Source: Clostridia bacterium
GTDB taxonomy: Bacteria > Bacillota > Clostridia > Oscillospirales > CAG-272
Length of the DNA: 64,000 bases
Assembly: GCA_017443595.1 (NCBI GenBank)
Contig: JAFSYU010000010.1
Coordinates: forward strand, 19,875 to 83,874
Reading direction: 5' to 3'
Shown: in pieces, positions 53,487 through 63,219 of the stretch
Layout of the letters: every line of letters starts with the position of its first letter
Numbering within the stretch: the first letter of the stretch is position 1
Position numbers and translations under genes: made by a program
The notes under the pieces: generated by a model
Told to the model about the DNA's origin: nothing
The model's database searches: none
What the model saw: the letters and a program-made list of their open reading frames with translations, nothing else

Positions 53487-55931
53487 ATGAAAACGAGAAT
53501 CCCCGCGTTATTGCTTTGTTTGGCTATGCTTACGGCGCTTGTCCCCACGGGGATCTTATCGATCCCCGCGGCCGCCGCGCCGGACAACAACTTTTGCAAA
53601 ACGGAAAACGTGGAGGTCCCCGCCGGCTGGGACTACGTCGAGGTCTCGAACGCCGAAGAACTGTTGGCGACCGAGGAAAGGCACGGCGGCTGGGATTCGG
53701 ACGGCAAGTCTATGTTCGTGCGGCTGACGGCGGATATCCGTCTTTCCGCCGGAAACGTAGGCCAGTACGAAAGAGCATGCCTTCAGCTTGTTTACTGGAC
53801 CAGCACGATAATCGACTTTAACGGTCACACTATCAAATGTTATATCAACGCCGAAAAAAACGGCGATAACAGGACCTGGTACGGCGTCTATATATTTATG
53901 AACTACGGTCTTGTCCCGGATCAATACCTGCGCCTTGTGGATTCCGCGGGCGGCGGAGGGATCACGCTTGACGCGCGTACCGACGTTGACGGTCCCACAA
54001 ATGCGCTCTGGATAGAAGGACAATCGATGAAGCGCTACGCTCCGGCAGGGTATCAGGCTAATTATACCGAAACCCGCCCCACGGTCTATATAGACGGCGG
54101 GTACTACGGTATGACCACCTACAACAATAAGTTCTGCGGGGTGCAGGGCGAACCGCTCAACGATTCCAACGGCTATCCCCGTTGGACCAACATGTATACC
54201 CGTTCGGCGGTCGGACTGTACTATTGCAGCGCGGTCATAAACAACGGGCATTTCTGCGCCGAGTACGATAAGGACGCAAGCGGCGTATCCGCGGATATGG
54301 GCAAACGGTTCTTATCCGATTTCGGATATGTGAACTTAGATCGTCTTGCGATCAACGGCGGATTGTTCAACGGGTCCTGCTATTCGGTGATGACGTATCA
54401 AACATTGTCTTGTTATTACGACGGCGTGATATTCAAACAAATGATCCCGGTGATCAACGGGGGCGAATTCCACGGCGGTATACAGTTATGCACGACAAGG
54501 ACTTCGTATTGGAGAAAACTGCGGGGCTGCTATGACCTTAACCCGAAAATGAAGGACATTAAGGTAAGCGAAGCCCTTTATCCCGGCGCGAAGATGTATA
54601 TGGACGGCAAGCTGATAGATCCGGATGAAAAAGACCTTGAGGATATCGCGTGGCCGCACTTGATAACCGTCAGACCCGGTCCGCATATAATCAAAACAAA
54701 ACTTTTAGACGAAAATCTTGCCACGGGCTGCTACACGGGATATTACGTGCAGTACAACAAAATGCCCGATTCCGCCATACTGCAGGAGTATATCACCGTG
54801 ATCCGTCTCGGACAAGAACAGTCCTACTGGACGGAAGCCGAGGGGTCTTATTATACTTTACAGACAAATCTCGGCGAAAACTATTTGAATTTCTTCGTCC
54901 CCGCAAAGGACACGGCGGGCACGCGCAGATACCGCGTCAGAGCGACCTTCGGTGACATAACTATCCTGTCCGATGAATTTGAAGTTTACTGGATAGATTT
55001 TTCCGATTTCAAATTCACCGTGGGACCGGACTGGCACGACGGAGGCGGCAGCGGCGTCGCGTACGTTGATTTTGACTTTTACCGTTACGCGATGTGGCAT
55101 TACAAACTTTACTGGCTTGTTCACGGCGACCACTGGCAGTCGATCGATGACGCGCCGTATCTTACTCCGCAGAAAAACAACGATCTTTACCGCTTCTATT
55201 TGCCTAAGATCGAAGAAAATGATTCGGACAGTACGACGTACTGTATAATCGTAACGTATAAATTAAACGGCGTTGTATACAATATTTACTCCGACGAATT
55301 CACGCTTGCCAAGGCTGATCTCGGCGATCCGATGGATCCCGACGGCGTCGCTCTCGACTGTACGGAATGTATTCTCGGTATCGGTGAAAGCAAAACGGTA
55401 AAAGTCACTCTGTTCCCGACGTCCGCCCCGCACAAGGAGGGCTTTACCGTGAAATCGTCGGATCCCGGCGTGGCGCAGGCTTCGGCGGCGGACGGCTGCT
55501 TTACGATAAAAGCAAACAAGGCGGGGACCGCGACGATAACCGTTACCGCGGAAGGCGGTGCTTCCGCTGAATGCGCGGTTACCGTGATAGATTTTGACAA
55601 GCACGCCGATACAGATACAGATACCGATACAGATACCGATCCCGGCACCGGTACAGACCCGGATACGGACGCCGGCGCTGACACCGATACCGGTACAGAT
55701 CCCGTCGCTTCTTTTCTTCCCGGCGACGTCAACGGCGACGGCGCCGTCGATAACAAGGACGTGGTGACGCTGTTCAGATATCTTTCCGGAACAAACGTCA
55801 CGGTAAACACCGCGGCGCTTGATATAAACGGAGACGGAGAGGCAGACAACAAGGACGTAGTGTTTTTGTTCAGATATTTATCCGGCGCAAACGTTACGCT
55901 GTCCGACAAGCCGTATATTCCGAAAAAATAA
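53487..55931 (+). CDS. large secreted protein with BIG2 domain and dockerin-like module
   Basis: 814-aa secreted protein. A signal peptide (1-30) is followed by a long N-terminal region (about 35-390) with repeated short beta motifs (VINGGEFHGG, LAINGGLFNG, INNGHF), suggesting a right-handed beta-helix. Beta-sandwich domains come next (about 400-615), and then a BIG2-type Ig domain (about 620-705). An Asp/Thr linker (DTDTDT, about 707-740) leads to a C-terminal dockerin-like module (DVNGDGAVDNKD and DINGDGEADNKD, each followed by LFRYLSG). The ATG at 53487 is spaced correctly from AAGGAG. Ile is often ATC here while neighbours favour ATA, hinting at a different origin. A polysaccharide lyase or adhesin role is possible but not shown. 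Confidence 0.82.
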   Translation: MKTRIPALLLCLAMLTALVPTGILSIPAAAAPDNNFCKTENVEVPAGWDYVEVSNAEELLATEERHGGWDSDGKSMFVRLTADIRLSAGNVGQYERACLQLVYWTSTIIDFNGHTIKCYINAEKNGDNRTWYGVYIFMNYGLVPDQYLRLVDSAGGGGITLDARTDVDGPTNALWIEGQSMKRYAPAGYQANYTETRPTVYIDGGYYGMTTYNNKFCGVQGEPLNDSNGYPRWTNMYTRSAVGLYYCSAVINNGHFCAEYDKDASGVSADMGKRFLSDFGYVNLDRLAINGGLFNGSCYSVMTYQTLSCYYDGVIFKQMIPVINGGEFHGGIQLCTTRTSYWRKLRGCYDLNPKMKDIKVSEALYPGAKMYMDGKLIDPDEKDLEDIAWPHLITVRPGPHIIKTKLLDENLATGCYTGYYVQYNKMPDSAILQEYITVIRLGQEQSYWTEAEGSYYTLQTNLGENYLNFFVPAKDTAGTRRYRVRATFGDITILSDEFEVYWIDFSDFKFTVGPDWHDGGGSGVAYVDFDFYRYAMWHYKLYWLVHGDHWQSIDDAPYLTPQKNNDLYRFYLPKIEENDSDSTTYCIIVTYKLNGVVYNIYSDEFTLAKADLGDPMDPDGVALDCTECILGIGESKTVKVTLFPTSAPHKEGFTVKSSDPGVAQASAADGCFTIKANKAGTATITVTAEGGASAECAVTVIDFDKHADTDTDTDTDTDPGTGTDPDTDAGADTDTGTDPVASFLPGDVNGDGAVDNKDVVTLFRYLSGTNVTVNTAALDINGDGEADNKDVVFLFRYLSGANVTLSDKPYIPKK

Positions 55932-55972
55932 AAATACAGAATTTATAATCCAATTCTACAGGAGAGTTTTAT

Positions 55973-56821
55973 ATGTATCGCATCATACGCAAAAAAGAAC
56001 TCAATCCCACCGTCACGCAGATGGAGATAGAAGCGCCGCTCGTGGCTAAAAAGGCGAAGCCCGGTCAGTTCATCATCCTGCGCGTGGACGGAGACGGCGA
56101 GCGTATACCGCTTACCGTCGCCGGAGTCGACCGCGAAAAAGGAACGGTAAAGATAATATTTCAGATAGTCGGCGCGACGACCAGAAAACTGAACGAAAAG
56201 CGGGAGGGCGAGTATATACAGGACTTTGTCGGACCTCTCGGCAAGCCGACTGAAACGGACGGTATTAAAAAGGTCTGTATAATCGGCGGCGGCGTCGGCT
56301 GCGCCATCGCGCTGCCTGTAGCGGAGGAATTCCACCGTTTGGGCGCACGGGTAGTGAGCGTTATCGGCTTCAGGAACAAAGATCTGCTGATACTTGAAGA
56401 CGAGTTCAAAGCCTGCTCCGACAGTCTTACCGTAATGACTGACGACGGATCTTACGGACGTCACGGCAACGTCACCGTTCCGCTTAAGGAAATGCTTGAT
56501 CATGGTGAAAAATTCGATATGATAATAACGATAGGGCCGCTTATAATGATGAAATTCGTGACGCTTACGGCAAAGCCTTTCGGCGTACCCGTCACCGTTT
56601 CGATGAACCCTATAATGATAGACGGCACCGGAATGTGCGGCGGCTGCCGGCTGACGCTTCACAGAGACGGACAGAACGTGACGAAATTCGCGTGCGTTGA
56701 CGGACCGGATTTCAACGGTTACGAGGTTGATTTTGACGAGGCGATGTCGCGCGGCAGAATGTATACCGATTTTGAGCGTCACGCATACGAGCAGACCTGC
56801 AATCTGTTCAAGCAGGCGTAA
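55973..56821 (+). CDS. nfnA: NfnA, small subunit of NADH-dependent ferredoxin:NADP+ oxidoreductase
   Basis: 282-aa FAD/NAD-binding reductase related to dihydroorotate dehydrogenase electron-transfer subunits. The FAD-binding beta-barrel (about 1-95) is followed by the NAD domain (CIIGGGVGCAIALPVAEEF near residue 102) and a [2Fe-2S] site (GTGMCGGCRLTL and a later Cys, about 220-245). It is 10 bp before nfnB. In this complex reduced ferredoxin and NADH jointly reduce NADP+ by electron bifurcation. Confidence 0.9.
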   Translation: MYRIIRKKELNPTVTQMEIEAPLVAKKAKPGQFIILRVDGDGERIPLTVAGVDREKGTVKIIFQIVGATTRKLNEKREGEYIQDFVGPLGKPTETDGIKKVCIIGGGVGCAIALPVAEEFHRLGARVVSVIGFRNKDLLILEDEFKACSDSLTVMTDDGSYGRHGNVTVPLKEMLDHGEKFDMIITIGPLIMMKFVTLTAKPFGVPVTVSMNPIMIDGTGMCGGCRLTLHRDGQNVTKFACVDGPDFNGYEVDFDEAMSRGRMYTDFERHAYEQTCNLFKQA

Positions 56822-56831
56822 GGAGGCAGTT

Positions 56832-58235
56832 ATGGCACTACAACAGAAAAAACACGAGATGCCGACGCAGGCGCCGGAGGTGCGCGCGCACAATTTTGAT
56901 GAGGTGGCGCTCGGTTACACCGCGGAAATAGCGCTTGAAGAAGCCCGGCGCTGTCTCAACTGCAAAAACAGACCCTGCGTGGAGGGCTGTCCCGTAAACA
57001 TAGATATCCCGGATTTTATATCAAGGATAAAAGAAAACGATTTTGAAGGCGCGTACGGCGTCATAACGAAGTCCTCTTCCCTGCCCGCCGTCTGCGGCAG
57101 AGTCTGCCCGCAGGAAACGCAGTGTGAAAGCAAATGCACCATGGGCGTCAGATTCGAGCCGGTAGGCATAGGCAGGCTTGAAAGATTCGTCGCGGACTAC
57201 CATAATGAAAACTGCAAAAAAGCGCCGCAAAAGCCGCAGTCGAACGGTCACAGAGTCGCCGTGATCGGATCCGGTCCTTCCGGACTTACGTGCGCCGGCG
57301 ATCTTGCGAAAAAGGGATATAAGGTCACCGTTTTTGAAGCGCTTCACACCGCGGGCGGCGTGCTCGTATACGGCATACCGGAATTCCGTCTGCCCAAATC
57401 CATAGTCGCAAAGGAAGTTGACACGCTTAAGCAGCTCGGCGTCGACGTTGAGACGAACGTGGTAATAGGCAAAACGCTGACGGTCGACGAGCTGTTCGAT
57501 ATGGGCTATGAGGCAATATTCATCGGCTCCGGCGCGGGATTGCCGAATTTTATGAACATACCCGGCGAGAGCTTAAAGGGCGTTTATTCCGCAAACGAGT
57601 TTTTGACGAGAAGCAATCTGATGAAGGCGTATAAGGATTCCGACACGCCTATTATGAAAGGCGGCAGTGTCGCCGTCGTAGGCGGCGGAAACGTCGCCAT
57701 GGACGCAGCGAGAACGGCGCTCCGCCTCGGCGCGGAAAAGGTGTATATAGTATACCGCCGCTCAATAGAGGAGCTTCCCGCCAGAGCCGAGGAGGTAGAG
57801 CACGCAAAGGAGGAGGGCATCGAATTCCGCCTGCTCTGCAATCCCACGGAAATTCTCGGATATAACAACGAAAACGATCCGCGCGATCCGAAAAACGGCT
57901 TCGTCACCGGTATGAAGTGCGTAAAAATGCAGCTCGGCGAGCCGGACGCGTCCGGCAGAAGAAGACCCGTGGAGATACCGGGCAGCGATTTCACGCTCGA
58001 CGTCGACACGGTAATAATGGCAATAGGCACCTCGCCCAATCCGCTTATAAAGAGCACGACGGACGGGCTTGAAGTCAACCGCAGAGGCGGCATAGTCGTA
58101 AACGAGGACGGTCTTACGTCGCGCAAAGGCGTTTACGCGGGCGGTGACGCCGTAACGGGCGCCGCCACGGTAATATCCGCAATGGGCGCGGGAAAAGTCG
58201 CAGCCGCCGCGATAGATAAATATTTATCCGAATAA
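56832..58235 (+). CDS. nfnB: NfnB, large subunit of NADH-dependent ferredoxin:NADP+ oxidoreductase
   Basis: 467-aa flavoprotein of the glutamate synthase small-subunit family. Two N-terminal [4Fe-4S] motifs (CLNCKNRPCVEGCP and CGRVCPQETQCESKC, about 37-100) precede an FAD site (VIGSGPSGLTCAGDLAKKG, about 140) and an NADPH site (AVVGGGNVAMDAARTALRLG, about 280). The ATG at 56832 is behind AAGGAGG. A gltA-like glutamate synthase subunit would be the alternative, but pairing with nfnA makes NfnB more likely. Confidence 0.92.
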   Translation: MALQQKKHEMPTQAPEVRAHNFDEVALGYTAEIALEEARRCLNCKNRPCVEGCPVNIDIPDFISRIKENDFEGAYGVITKSSSLPAVCGRVCPQETQCESKCTMGVRFEPVGIGRLERFVADYHNENCKKAPQKPQSNGHRVAVIGSGPSGLTCAGDLAKKGYKVTVFEALHTAGGVLVYGIPEFRLPKSIVAKEVDTLKQLGVDVETNVVIGKTLTVDELFDMGYEAIFIGSGAGLPNFMNIPGESLKGVYSANEFLTRSNLMKAYKDSDTPIMKGGSVAVVGGGNVAMDAARTALRLGAEKVYIVYRRSIEELPARAEEVEHAKEEGIEFRLLCNPTEILGYNNENDPRDPKNGFVTGMKCVKMQLGEPDASGRRRPVEIPGSDFTLDVDTVIMAIGTSPNPLIKSTTDGLEVNRRGGIVVNEDGLTSRKGVYAGGDAVTGAATVISAMGAGKVAAAAIDKYLSE

Positions 58236-58238
58236 TAC

Positions 58239-58264
58239 AATGCCGCGCTTAAACGCGGCATTTT
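58239..58264 (+). terminator. terminator after nfnAB
   Basis: AATGCCGCG and CGCGGCATT with a 6-base loop, then TTTC. It lies 17 bp before the next start codon. Confidence 0.78.
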
Positions 58265-58280
58265 CAAGCGAGGTCAGATA

Positions 58281-59582
58281 ATGGAAATATATCTTGATAA
58301 AGCAAAAAAAGCCCCCGCGATAAAGGCGGTGAACGGCGTGCAGAACGGTCCGGTGACTTACGATTTTTTAATAGATGAAACGGAGAATTTCAAAGCCGCG
58401 GGCTTTCCGTATTCGCGCCTGCACGACACGGAGATGTTATACGGCGCCGGGGATTTTGTCAATATCCACTGTGTTTTCCCGGATATGTCAGCCGACCCGA
58501 ACGACCCGTCCGCGTACAATTTCAAATGCACGGACGAGTATATAAAAGCGATTTACGACGCCGGGACGAAGGTGTTTTACCGCTTAGGCGAAAGCATAGA
58601 AAACAATCCGCGTTTCAAGCGTTATACCGTGCCGCCGTCTGATTTTGAAAAGTGGGCGGACGTCTGCTGCCATATCGTCGCGCACTATAACGAGGGCTGG
58701 GCGGACGGTTTCCATTACGGCGTAGAATACTGGGAGATCTGGAACGAGCCGGAAAACCCGCCTATGTGGACGGGCACGGCAGCACAGTATTACGAGCTTT
58801 ACCGGATAACCGCAAACCGCCTGAAAAAAAGATTTCCGTATATCAAAGTCGGCGGCTACGGTTCCTGCGGATTTTACAGCGCGCTCGAAAAATATAACGA
58901 CCCGTTTTATAGATCTTTTTTAAGCTACGCACGCGATTTTCTGTCGTACATCACGGCGGAGGAAACGAAAGCCCCGCTTGATTTTTTCAGCTGGCACGTT
59001 TACACAGACGAGCCGGATGAGATAGCCGTGTTCGCCGTATACTGCCGCAATTTACTTGATGAATTCGGCTTCACGGCGGCGGAAAGCGTGCTTGACGAGT
59101 GGAATTACAACGCGCCGGACAGCACCGGCGGCAAATTCAGAAAAGGGATAAAAGCCGCGGTATTTGTGGGTGAAACGCTCATAAGACTGCAGAAACTGCC
59201 GGTCGATCTTGCGATGTACTACGACGCGCAGGTGATGCTCATATCGTACTGCGGGCTGTTCAACGAGTACACGAAAGCGCCGGAAAAGCCGTTTTACGCA
59301 ATGCTCGCGTTCAATAAAATAAAACAGTTCGGAGAACCGATAGAATCGCCCGATGCCGACGGCGTCTTTACTCTTGCCTCCGCATCGGATAACGGATACA
59401 CGCTTATGATAACGAATTTCAACGATGAACCGAGACAAATAACCGTTCACACAGACGCGAAAACGGCGAACGTATACACTCTCGATGCCGTATCGGATCT
59501 GGATCTGACCGCCGTTATATCCGATAGATTTGATATTATATTAGAGCCGTATACGCTCGTTTGCGCGGAATTCTTTAAATAA
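58281..59582 (+). CDS. GH39-type glycoside hydrolase
   Basis: 433-aa TIM-barrel enzyme of clan GH-A. The acid/base is in EIWNEPE (Glu near 156) and the nucleophile in VLDEWNYN (Glu near 273), as in GH39 beta-xylosidases and iduronidase-like enzymes. There is no signal peptide. It would release xylose or similar sugars from oligosaccharides in the cytoplasm. A GAGGTCAG site precedes the ATG. Confidence 0.82.
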   Translation: MEIYLDKAKKAPAIKAVNGVQNGPVTYDFLIDETENFKAAGFPYSRLHDTEMLYGAGDFVNIHCVFPDMSADPNDPSAYNFKCTDEYIKAIYDAGTKVFYRLGESIENNPRFKRYTVPPSDFEKWADVCCHIVAHYNEGWADGFHYGVEYWEIWNEPENPPMWTGTAAQYYELYRITANRLKKRFPYIKVGGYGSCGFYSALEKYNDPFYRSFLSYARDFLSYITAEETKAPLDFFSWHVYTDEPDEIAVFAVYCRNLLDEFGFTAAESVLDEWNYNAPDSTGGKFRKGIKAAVFVGETLIRLQKLPVDLAMYYDAQVMLISYCGLFNEYTKAPEKPFYAMLAFNKIKQFGEPIESPDADGVFTLASASDNGYTLMITNFNDEPRQITVHTDAKTANVYTLDAVSDLDLTAVISDRFDIILEPYTLVCAEFFK

Positions 59583-59661
59583 GCCTTCTCCCTTCGGAGA
59601 AGGTGTCGGCGAAGCCGACGATCCGTGCGCGCAAAGCGCGTTTTCGGGGAACCCCGCCCGT

Positions 59662-59699
59662 GAACCCCCATTGCTCACGAGTTCGCAACGGGGAACCCC
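59662..59699 (+). repeat. hairpin repeat unit, copy 1
   Basis: GAACCCCCATTGCTCAC, three bases, then GTTCGCAACGGGGAACCCC. The two halves pair imperfectly (CCCC-TTGC-AC with GT-GCAA-GGGG). A partial unit GGGGAACCCC lies just upstream at 59646-59655. Confidence 0.8.
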
Positions 59700-59716
59700 G
59701 GTCGCCCCCCTTACGG

Positions 59717-59755
59717 GAACCCCCATTGCTCACTGTGTTCGCAACGGGGAACCCC
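59717..59755 (+). repeat. hairpin repeat unit, copy 2
   Basis: Same unit as copy 1 with a TGT centre; tandem to it 17 bp away in the GH39-GH3 intergenic region (59583-59862), which holds no gene. Confidence 0.8.
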
Positions 59756-59811
59756 TATTACCGCCCGCAGCACATAAAATAAAGGTACTGTACGCTGTTT
59801 TGCTGACAAAA

Positions 59812-59850
59812 TCAAAAATACCGTCGTATTGCTGCGGCGGTATTTTTGAT
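59812..59850. terminator. bidirectional terminator between GH39 and GH3 genes
   Basis: AAAAATACCG and CGGTATTTTT form the stem around 59814-59847, with A and T runs on the two strands. Confidence 0.75.
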
Positions 59851-59862
59851 TAAATTTGTTCT

Positions 59863-62800
59863 TTAGCCGTATATTTCCGCTTCGTATATACTGAACCAGT
59901 TTTCACCTTCACGGATGAAGCGGACGTAGCGGGCTTCGATATCGAGGTCTTTGAGTTTTACGAACACCTCGCCCGAACCAAATGAAGCAAGAGTCGTATA
60001 GTTTTCGTTATCGTTACTGTATTCTATACGGTACGGCACCCACGCGGCTTCAAGATAAAGCATCATACCTTTTATTTGCTTTACCTCCTGCAAATCGACG
60101 CAAAGCCATGATTCGCCGTTCGGAAGCGATCCCCAGCGCGTTGTAAGATTTCCGTCAACGGCGTTGGATGCGACGAGACCGCCTTCGACCGAGGCTGATT
60201 TTACGCGTTTATTCAGCGCTAAATTCTCGTATTCCTTGAATTCTTCTTTTTTGTCATCCGCGGAAGCGGAAAATACCCTGACGTTTGTCAAAACTGCCGC
60301 CGCGGCGGGTTCGGCTTTTATATAACGCGCGCTGACGCCGTGCAGATTAACAATGGCAAAATCAAGGCCGTCGATAATATAGACGTCATAGCGCTTGAAA
60401 TTCTTGTCTTCACCTGCAACGCTTATGGTAAAAGGCGTGCTTAAATTCTCCCAGTAAAGATATACGTCGCCGATCTCCTTTGATTCTTTTAAGTCGATCA
60501 CGTACGCTTTGCCGCTCTTTTCGGCGTCCTTCATTAACGCTATCGCCTCATCGTCGCTTCTTGTGGCAAGAACTTTGTATTCGGATTTGACTATGTGCGC
60601 GGGTTCGGGCGACGGTACGCAGCGGTTTTCAACGTCGTATATCACCCGCAGTTCTTTTATTTCCGTGTTTGCTTCCGCACGAATATCCGCTGCGGACGAC
60701 GCGGCGTAAAACTTATATTCGCCTTTGTCTATGATATAGCGGCTGTTTTTCGTGTCATAGCTGTATAGATCGTCCGCGGTTATAGTTATAGTAAGCGTTT
60801 CGGACTCGCCGGGCTGCAGAAGCTTTGTCTTTGCAAAGCCGCAAAGCTCGTATTTCGGCTGTTCAAGCGTGGTTTCGGGCTTTGAAACGTATATTTCCGC
60901 CGTTTCTCTGCCGGCTGTCTCGCCTTTGTTTTTTACCGTTACCGTTGCCGTGAACGTACCGTCTCTGTTTTCTTTTACCGAAAAATCGGAATACTCAAAT
61001 TCCGTGTATGATAAGCCGTAGCCGAACGGATACGCGACTTCAACGTCAAACGTGCTGTAATATCTGTAACCGACGTAAATGTCTTCGTAATACACGACTT
61101 TACCGGGGTTGCCGGGGAAATAGAGGTGCGCCGGCGTGTCGCTGTATGATATCGGCCAGCTCATCGTTGTTTTCGCGCTCGGGTTTACTTCGCCGGTAAG
61201 CGCTTTGGCAACGGCGTTTCCGGTATTCTGACCGGGATAGCCTATAAAAACTATCGCGTCAACGAGATCGCGCCACGAGGCGACCTCTATAGCCGAGCCG
61301 GTATTGATAAGTACCGTGACGGTCTTGCCGTTTGCGTGGAATGCGTCGGATACGCGCTTTACCATATCGAATTCGGTATCGTTCAACAGATAATCTCCTT
61401 TTGAAGGGCTGTTGTCAGCGCCTTCCATAGTTACTCTTGAAATAACTATAACGGCTGTATCCGCGCCTTCTGCACACTTTGCTGCGTAGTCTTCAGTTAC
61501 GACCTTGTCTATTGACGCATCCGTTTTTGAATGTTCTTCAGCTTTTTTGAAAATATTGTTCTTCTCGTCGTATAATGAAAGGCTTTCGCTGTTTGTTATG
61601 CCTTTTGCTATGTTGACAGACTTTTTCGGCGTTACGCCGCCGGAACCGTAACCGCCGAATATCGTTTTAAACGCGCCGTTGCCGAATAAAGCTATGCTCG
61701 TTCCGTTTTTATACGGCAGTGCGTTGTTGTCATTTTTGAGAAGCACCAGCGTATCCGCCGCCGCGTCTTCGGCTATTTTGCCGTTTGCCGTAAAGTTCAC
61801 CTTTGTGTTCATTTCAAGCTCTTTGAACGTAGGCGACTGAGAAACGGTATATAAAATATGCTCACAGCATTTGTCAAGCGCGTCCCTGTCCACCTTGCCG
61901 CTCTTTAAACCGGCAAGTACGTTTTTCGCGTCGTCTTTATCGCCCGGCATTTTGATGTCGTTTAACGCGTTGACCTTGTCCTCTATCGCGCCCGCCGCGC
62001 CCCAGTCCGACATGACCGTACCTTTATAGCCCCATTCGTCGCGCAGTATGCCCGTCAGAAGATCTTTATTTATCGAAGCGTATGCGCCGTTCAACTGGTT
62101 GTAGGACGACATTATCGACCACGGCGACGAGTTTTTGACTGTGAGCTGGAACGGCTTTAAGTATATCTCACGCAGCGCTCTTTCCGTCACCGCAGAGCTT
62201 TCCGAGCCTCTGTTCGTCTCCTGCTCGTTGCCCGCGAAATGCTTTAAGCATGCGCCCGCGCCCGCGGACTGCATACCGTTTACGTAAGCGGATGCTGAAA
62301 ACGCGGTCAGAAGCGGATCCTCGGAGCAGTATTCAAAGTTGCGTCCGCCAAGCACGTTTTTCTGTATGTTCATACCGGGTCCGAGCACTATGTCGATGCC
62401 GAGAGCAAGTGAATCTTTACCAATGGCTTCGCCCACGCCGTAGATCAGAGAGGAATCCCACGACGAGGTTATATTCATTATCGAAGGATACCATACCGCC
62501 GTGCCGTATCTTACGCCCGCGGGTCCGTCGTTTACGGTTATAGACGGTATGCCGATGCGCTCTATCTCATACGTACCGCCGGACGCGCCTTCCTTTTTAG
62601 GCTTGCCCGTACCGGCTACCAGATGCGCTTTTTCGTCGTCCGTCAGCTCGGCAACAACAAGAGTTATTGCATCCGCGGTAAGCTGTATAAGCCCGTCTCT
62701 GACTTTCAGATTTGCCGTATCAAGCACGCTGCCGTCAACGTCGGAAAAAGAAACGGTGACGTAAATCAGACCGTCTGCGGCAGGAGCTTCAAGCTCCGCC

Positions 62801-63129
62801 GCGCCCGTTATATCAAACATATCCATTTTTGTTTCACCGTTTTCCGCTTTTGCGGCGACGGTCAACTTTCCTTTCAGATCTTCCGGTGAGGTCGTAATAT
62901 CGTACGTCAGCTTTATTTTATCACCGACTGATACAGACGTGACCTTTATATCAGCACTTTTCAATTCTTTTTCCTCCAGTTTTGTTTCCGTATCTGTTTC
63001 CATTGCATTACCGGAGGTTTCCGTATCGGTAACGACGGATGTTGTGACTGCCGACTCATCCGGTGTACATCCGGAGAAAACGGGCAAAAGAAGCGCCAAA
63101 AGGCACAAAAAGGACAAACTTTTTTTCAT
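59863..63129 (-). CDS. GH3 beta-glucosidase-like lipoprotein with discoidin-type domain
   Basis: 1088-aa lipoprotein (lipobox FSGC, Cys21). A Thr-rich start and a beta domain (about 55-150) are followed by the GH3 N-terminal barrel (about 155-440), with KHFAGNEQETNRG and the nucleophile Asp near 374 in GTVMSDWGA. The GH3 C-terminal alpha/beta domain (about 450-680) and an Fn3-like domain (about 710-790) come next. F5/8 type C-like sandwiches follow; the last (about 965-1088, LALNKRVKSASVEGG to YEAEIYG) is clear. It would cleave beta-linked sugars outside the cell, held on the membrane. An AraC-type fragment lies just upstream. Confidence 0.9.
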   Translation of the reverse strand: MKKSLSFLCLLALLLPVFSGCTPDESAVTTSVVTDTETSGNAMETDTETKLEEKELKSADIKVTSVSVGDKIKLTYDITTSPEDLKGKLTVAAKAENGETKMDMFDITGAAELEAPAADGLIYVTVSFSDVDGSVLDTANLKVRDGLIQLTADAITLVVAELTDDEKAHLVAGTGKPKKEGASGGTYEIERIGIPSITVNDGPAGVRYGTAVWYPSIMNITSSWDSSLIYGVGEAIGKDSLALGIDIVLGPGMNIQKNVLGGRNFEYCSEDPLLTAFSASAYVNGMQSAGAGACLKHFAGNEQETNRGSESSAVTERALREIYLKPFQLTVKNSSPWSIMSSYNQLNGAYASINKDLLTGILRDEWGYKGTVMSDWGAAGAIEDKVNALNDIKMPGDKDDAKNVLAGLKSGKVDRDALDKCCEHILYTVSQSPTFKELEMNTKVNFTANGKIAEDAAADTLVLLKNDNNALPYKNGTSIALFGNGAFKTIFGGYGSGGVTPKKSVNIAKGITNSESLSLYDEKNNIFKKAEEHSKTDASIDKVVTEDYAAKCAEGADTAVIVISRVTMEGADNSPSKGDYLLNDTEFDMVKRVSDAFHANGKTVTVLINTGSAIEVASWRDLVDAIVFIGYPGQNTGNAVAKALTGEVNPSAKTTMSWPISYSDTPAHLYFPGNPGKVVYYEDIYVGYRYYSTFDVEVAYPFGYGLSYTEFEYSDFSVKENRDGTFTATVTVKNKGETAGRETAEIYVSKPETTLEQPKYELCGFAKTKLLQPGESETLTITITADDLYSYDTKNSRYIIDKGEYKFYAASSAADIRAEANTEIKELRVIYDVENRCVPSPEPAHIVKSEYKVLATRSDDEAIALMKDAEKSGKAYVIDLKESKEIGDVYLYWENLSTPFTISVAGEDKNFKRYDVYIIDGLDFAIVNLHGVSARYIKAEPAAAAVLTNVRVFSASADDKKEEFKEYENLALNKRVKSASVEGGLVASNAVDGNLTTRWGSLPNGESWLCVDLQEVKQIKGMMLYLEAAWVPYRIEYSNDNENYTTLASFGSGEVFVKLKDLDIEARYVRFIREGENWFSIYEAEIYG

Positions 63130-63155
63130 TGTAACACTCCGTAGGTTTTTTATTT

Positions 63156-63184
63156 ATTTTACTGTGATTTGCTTGCAAATACAA
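63156..63184 (-). promoter_or_regulatory. possible promoter of the GH3 gene
   Basis: Minus strand TTGTAT (63179-63184) and TAAAAT (63156-63161), 17 bp apart. A TTGCAA-rich inverted repeat (63171-63195) overlaps the -35 box and could bind a regulator. Confidence 0.45.
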
Positions 63185-63219
63185 TTGCAATTTTGCGCAG
63201 AATAATAGCAAATACGATT

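Noticed and set aside
55943..56893. 316-aa minus-strand open frame
   Set aside because: Lies antisense to nfnA and the start of nfnB, both clear proteins with ribosome sites.
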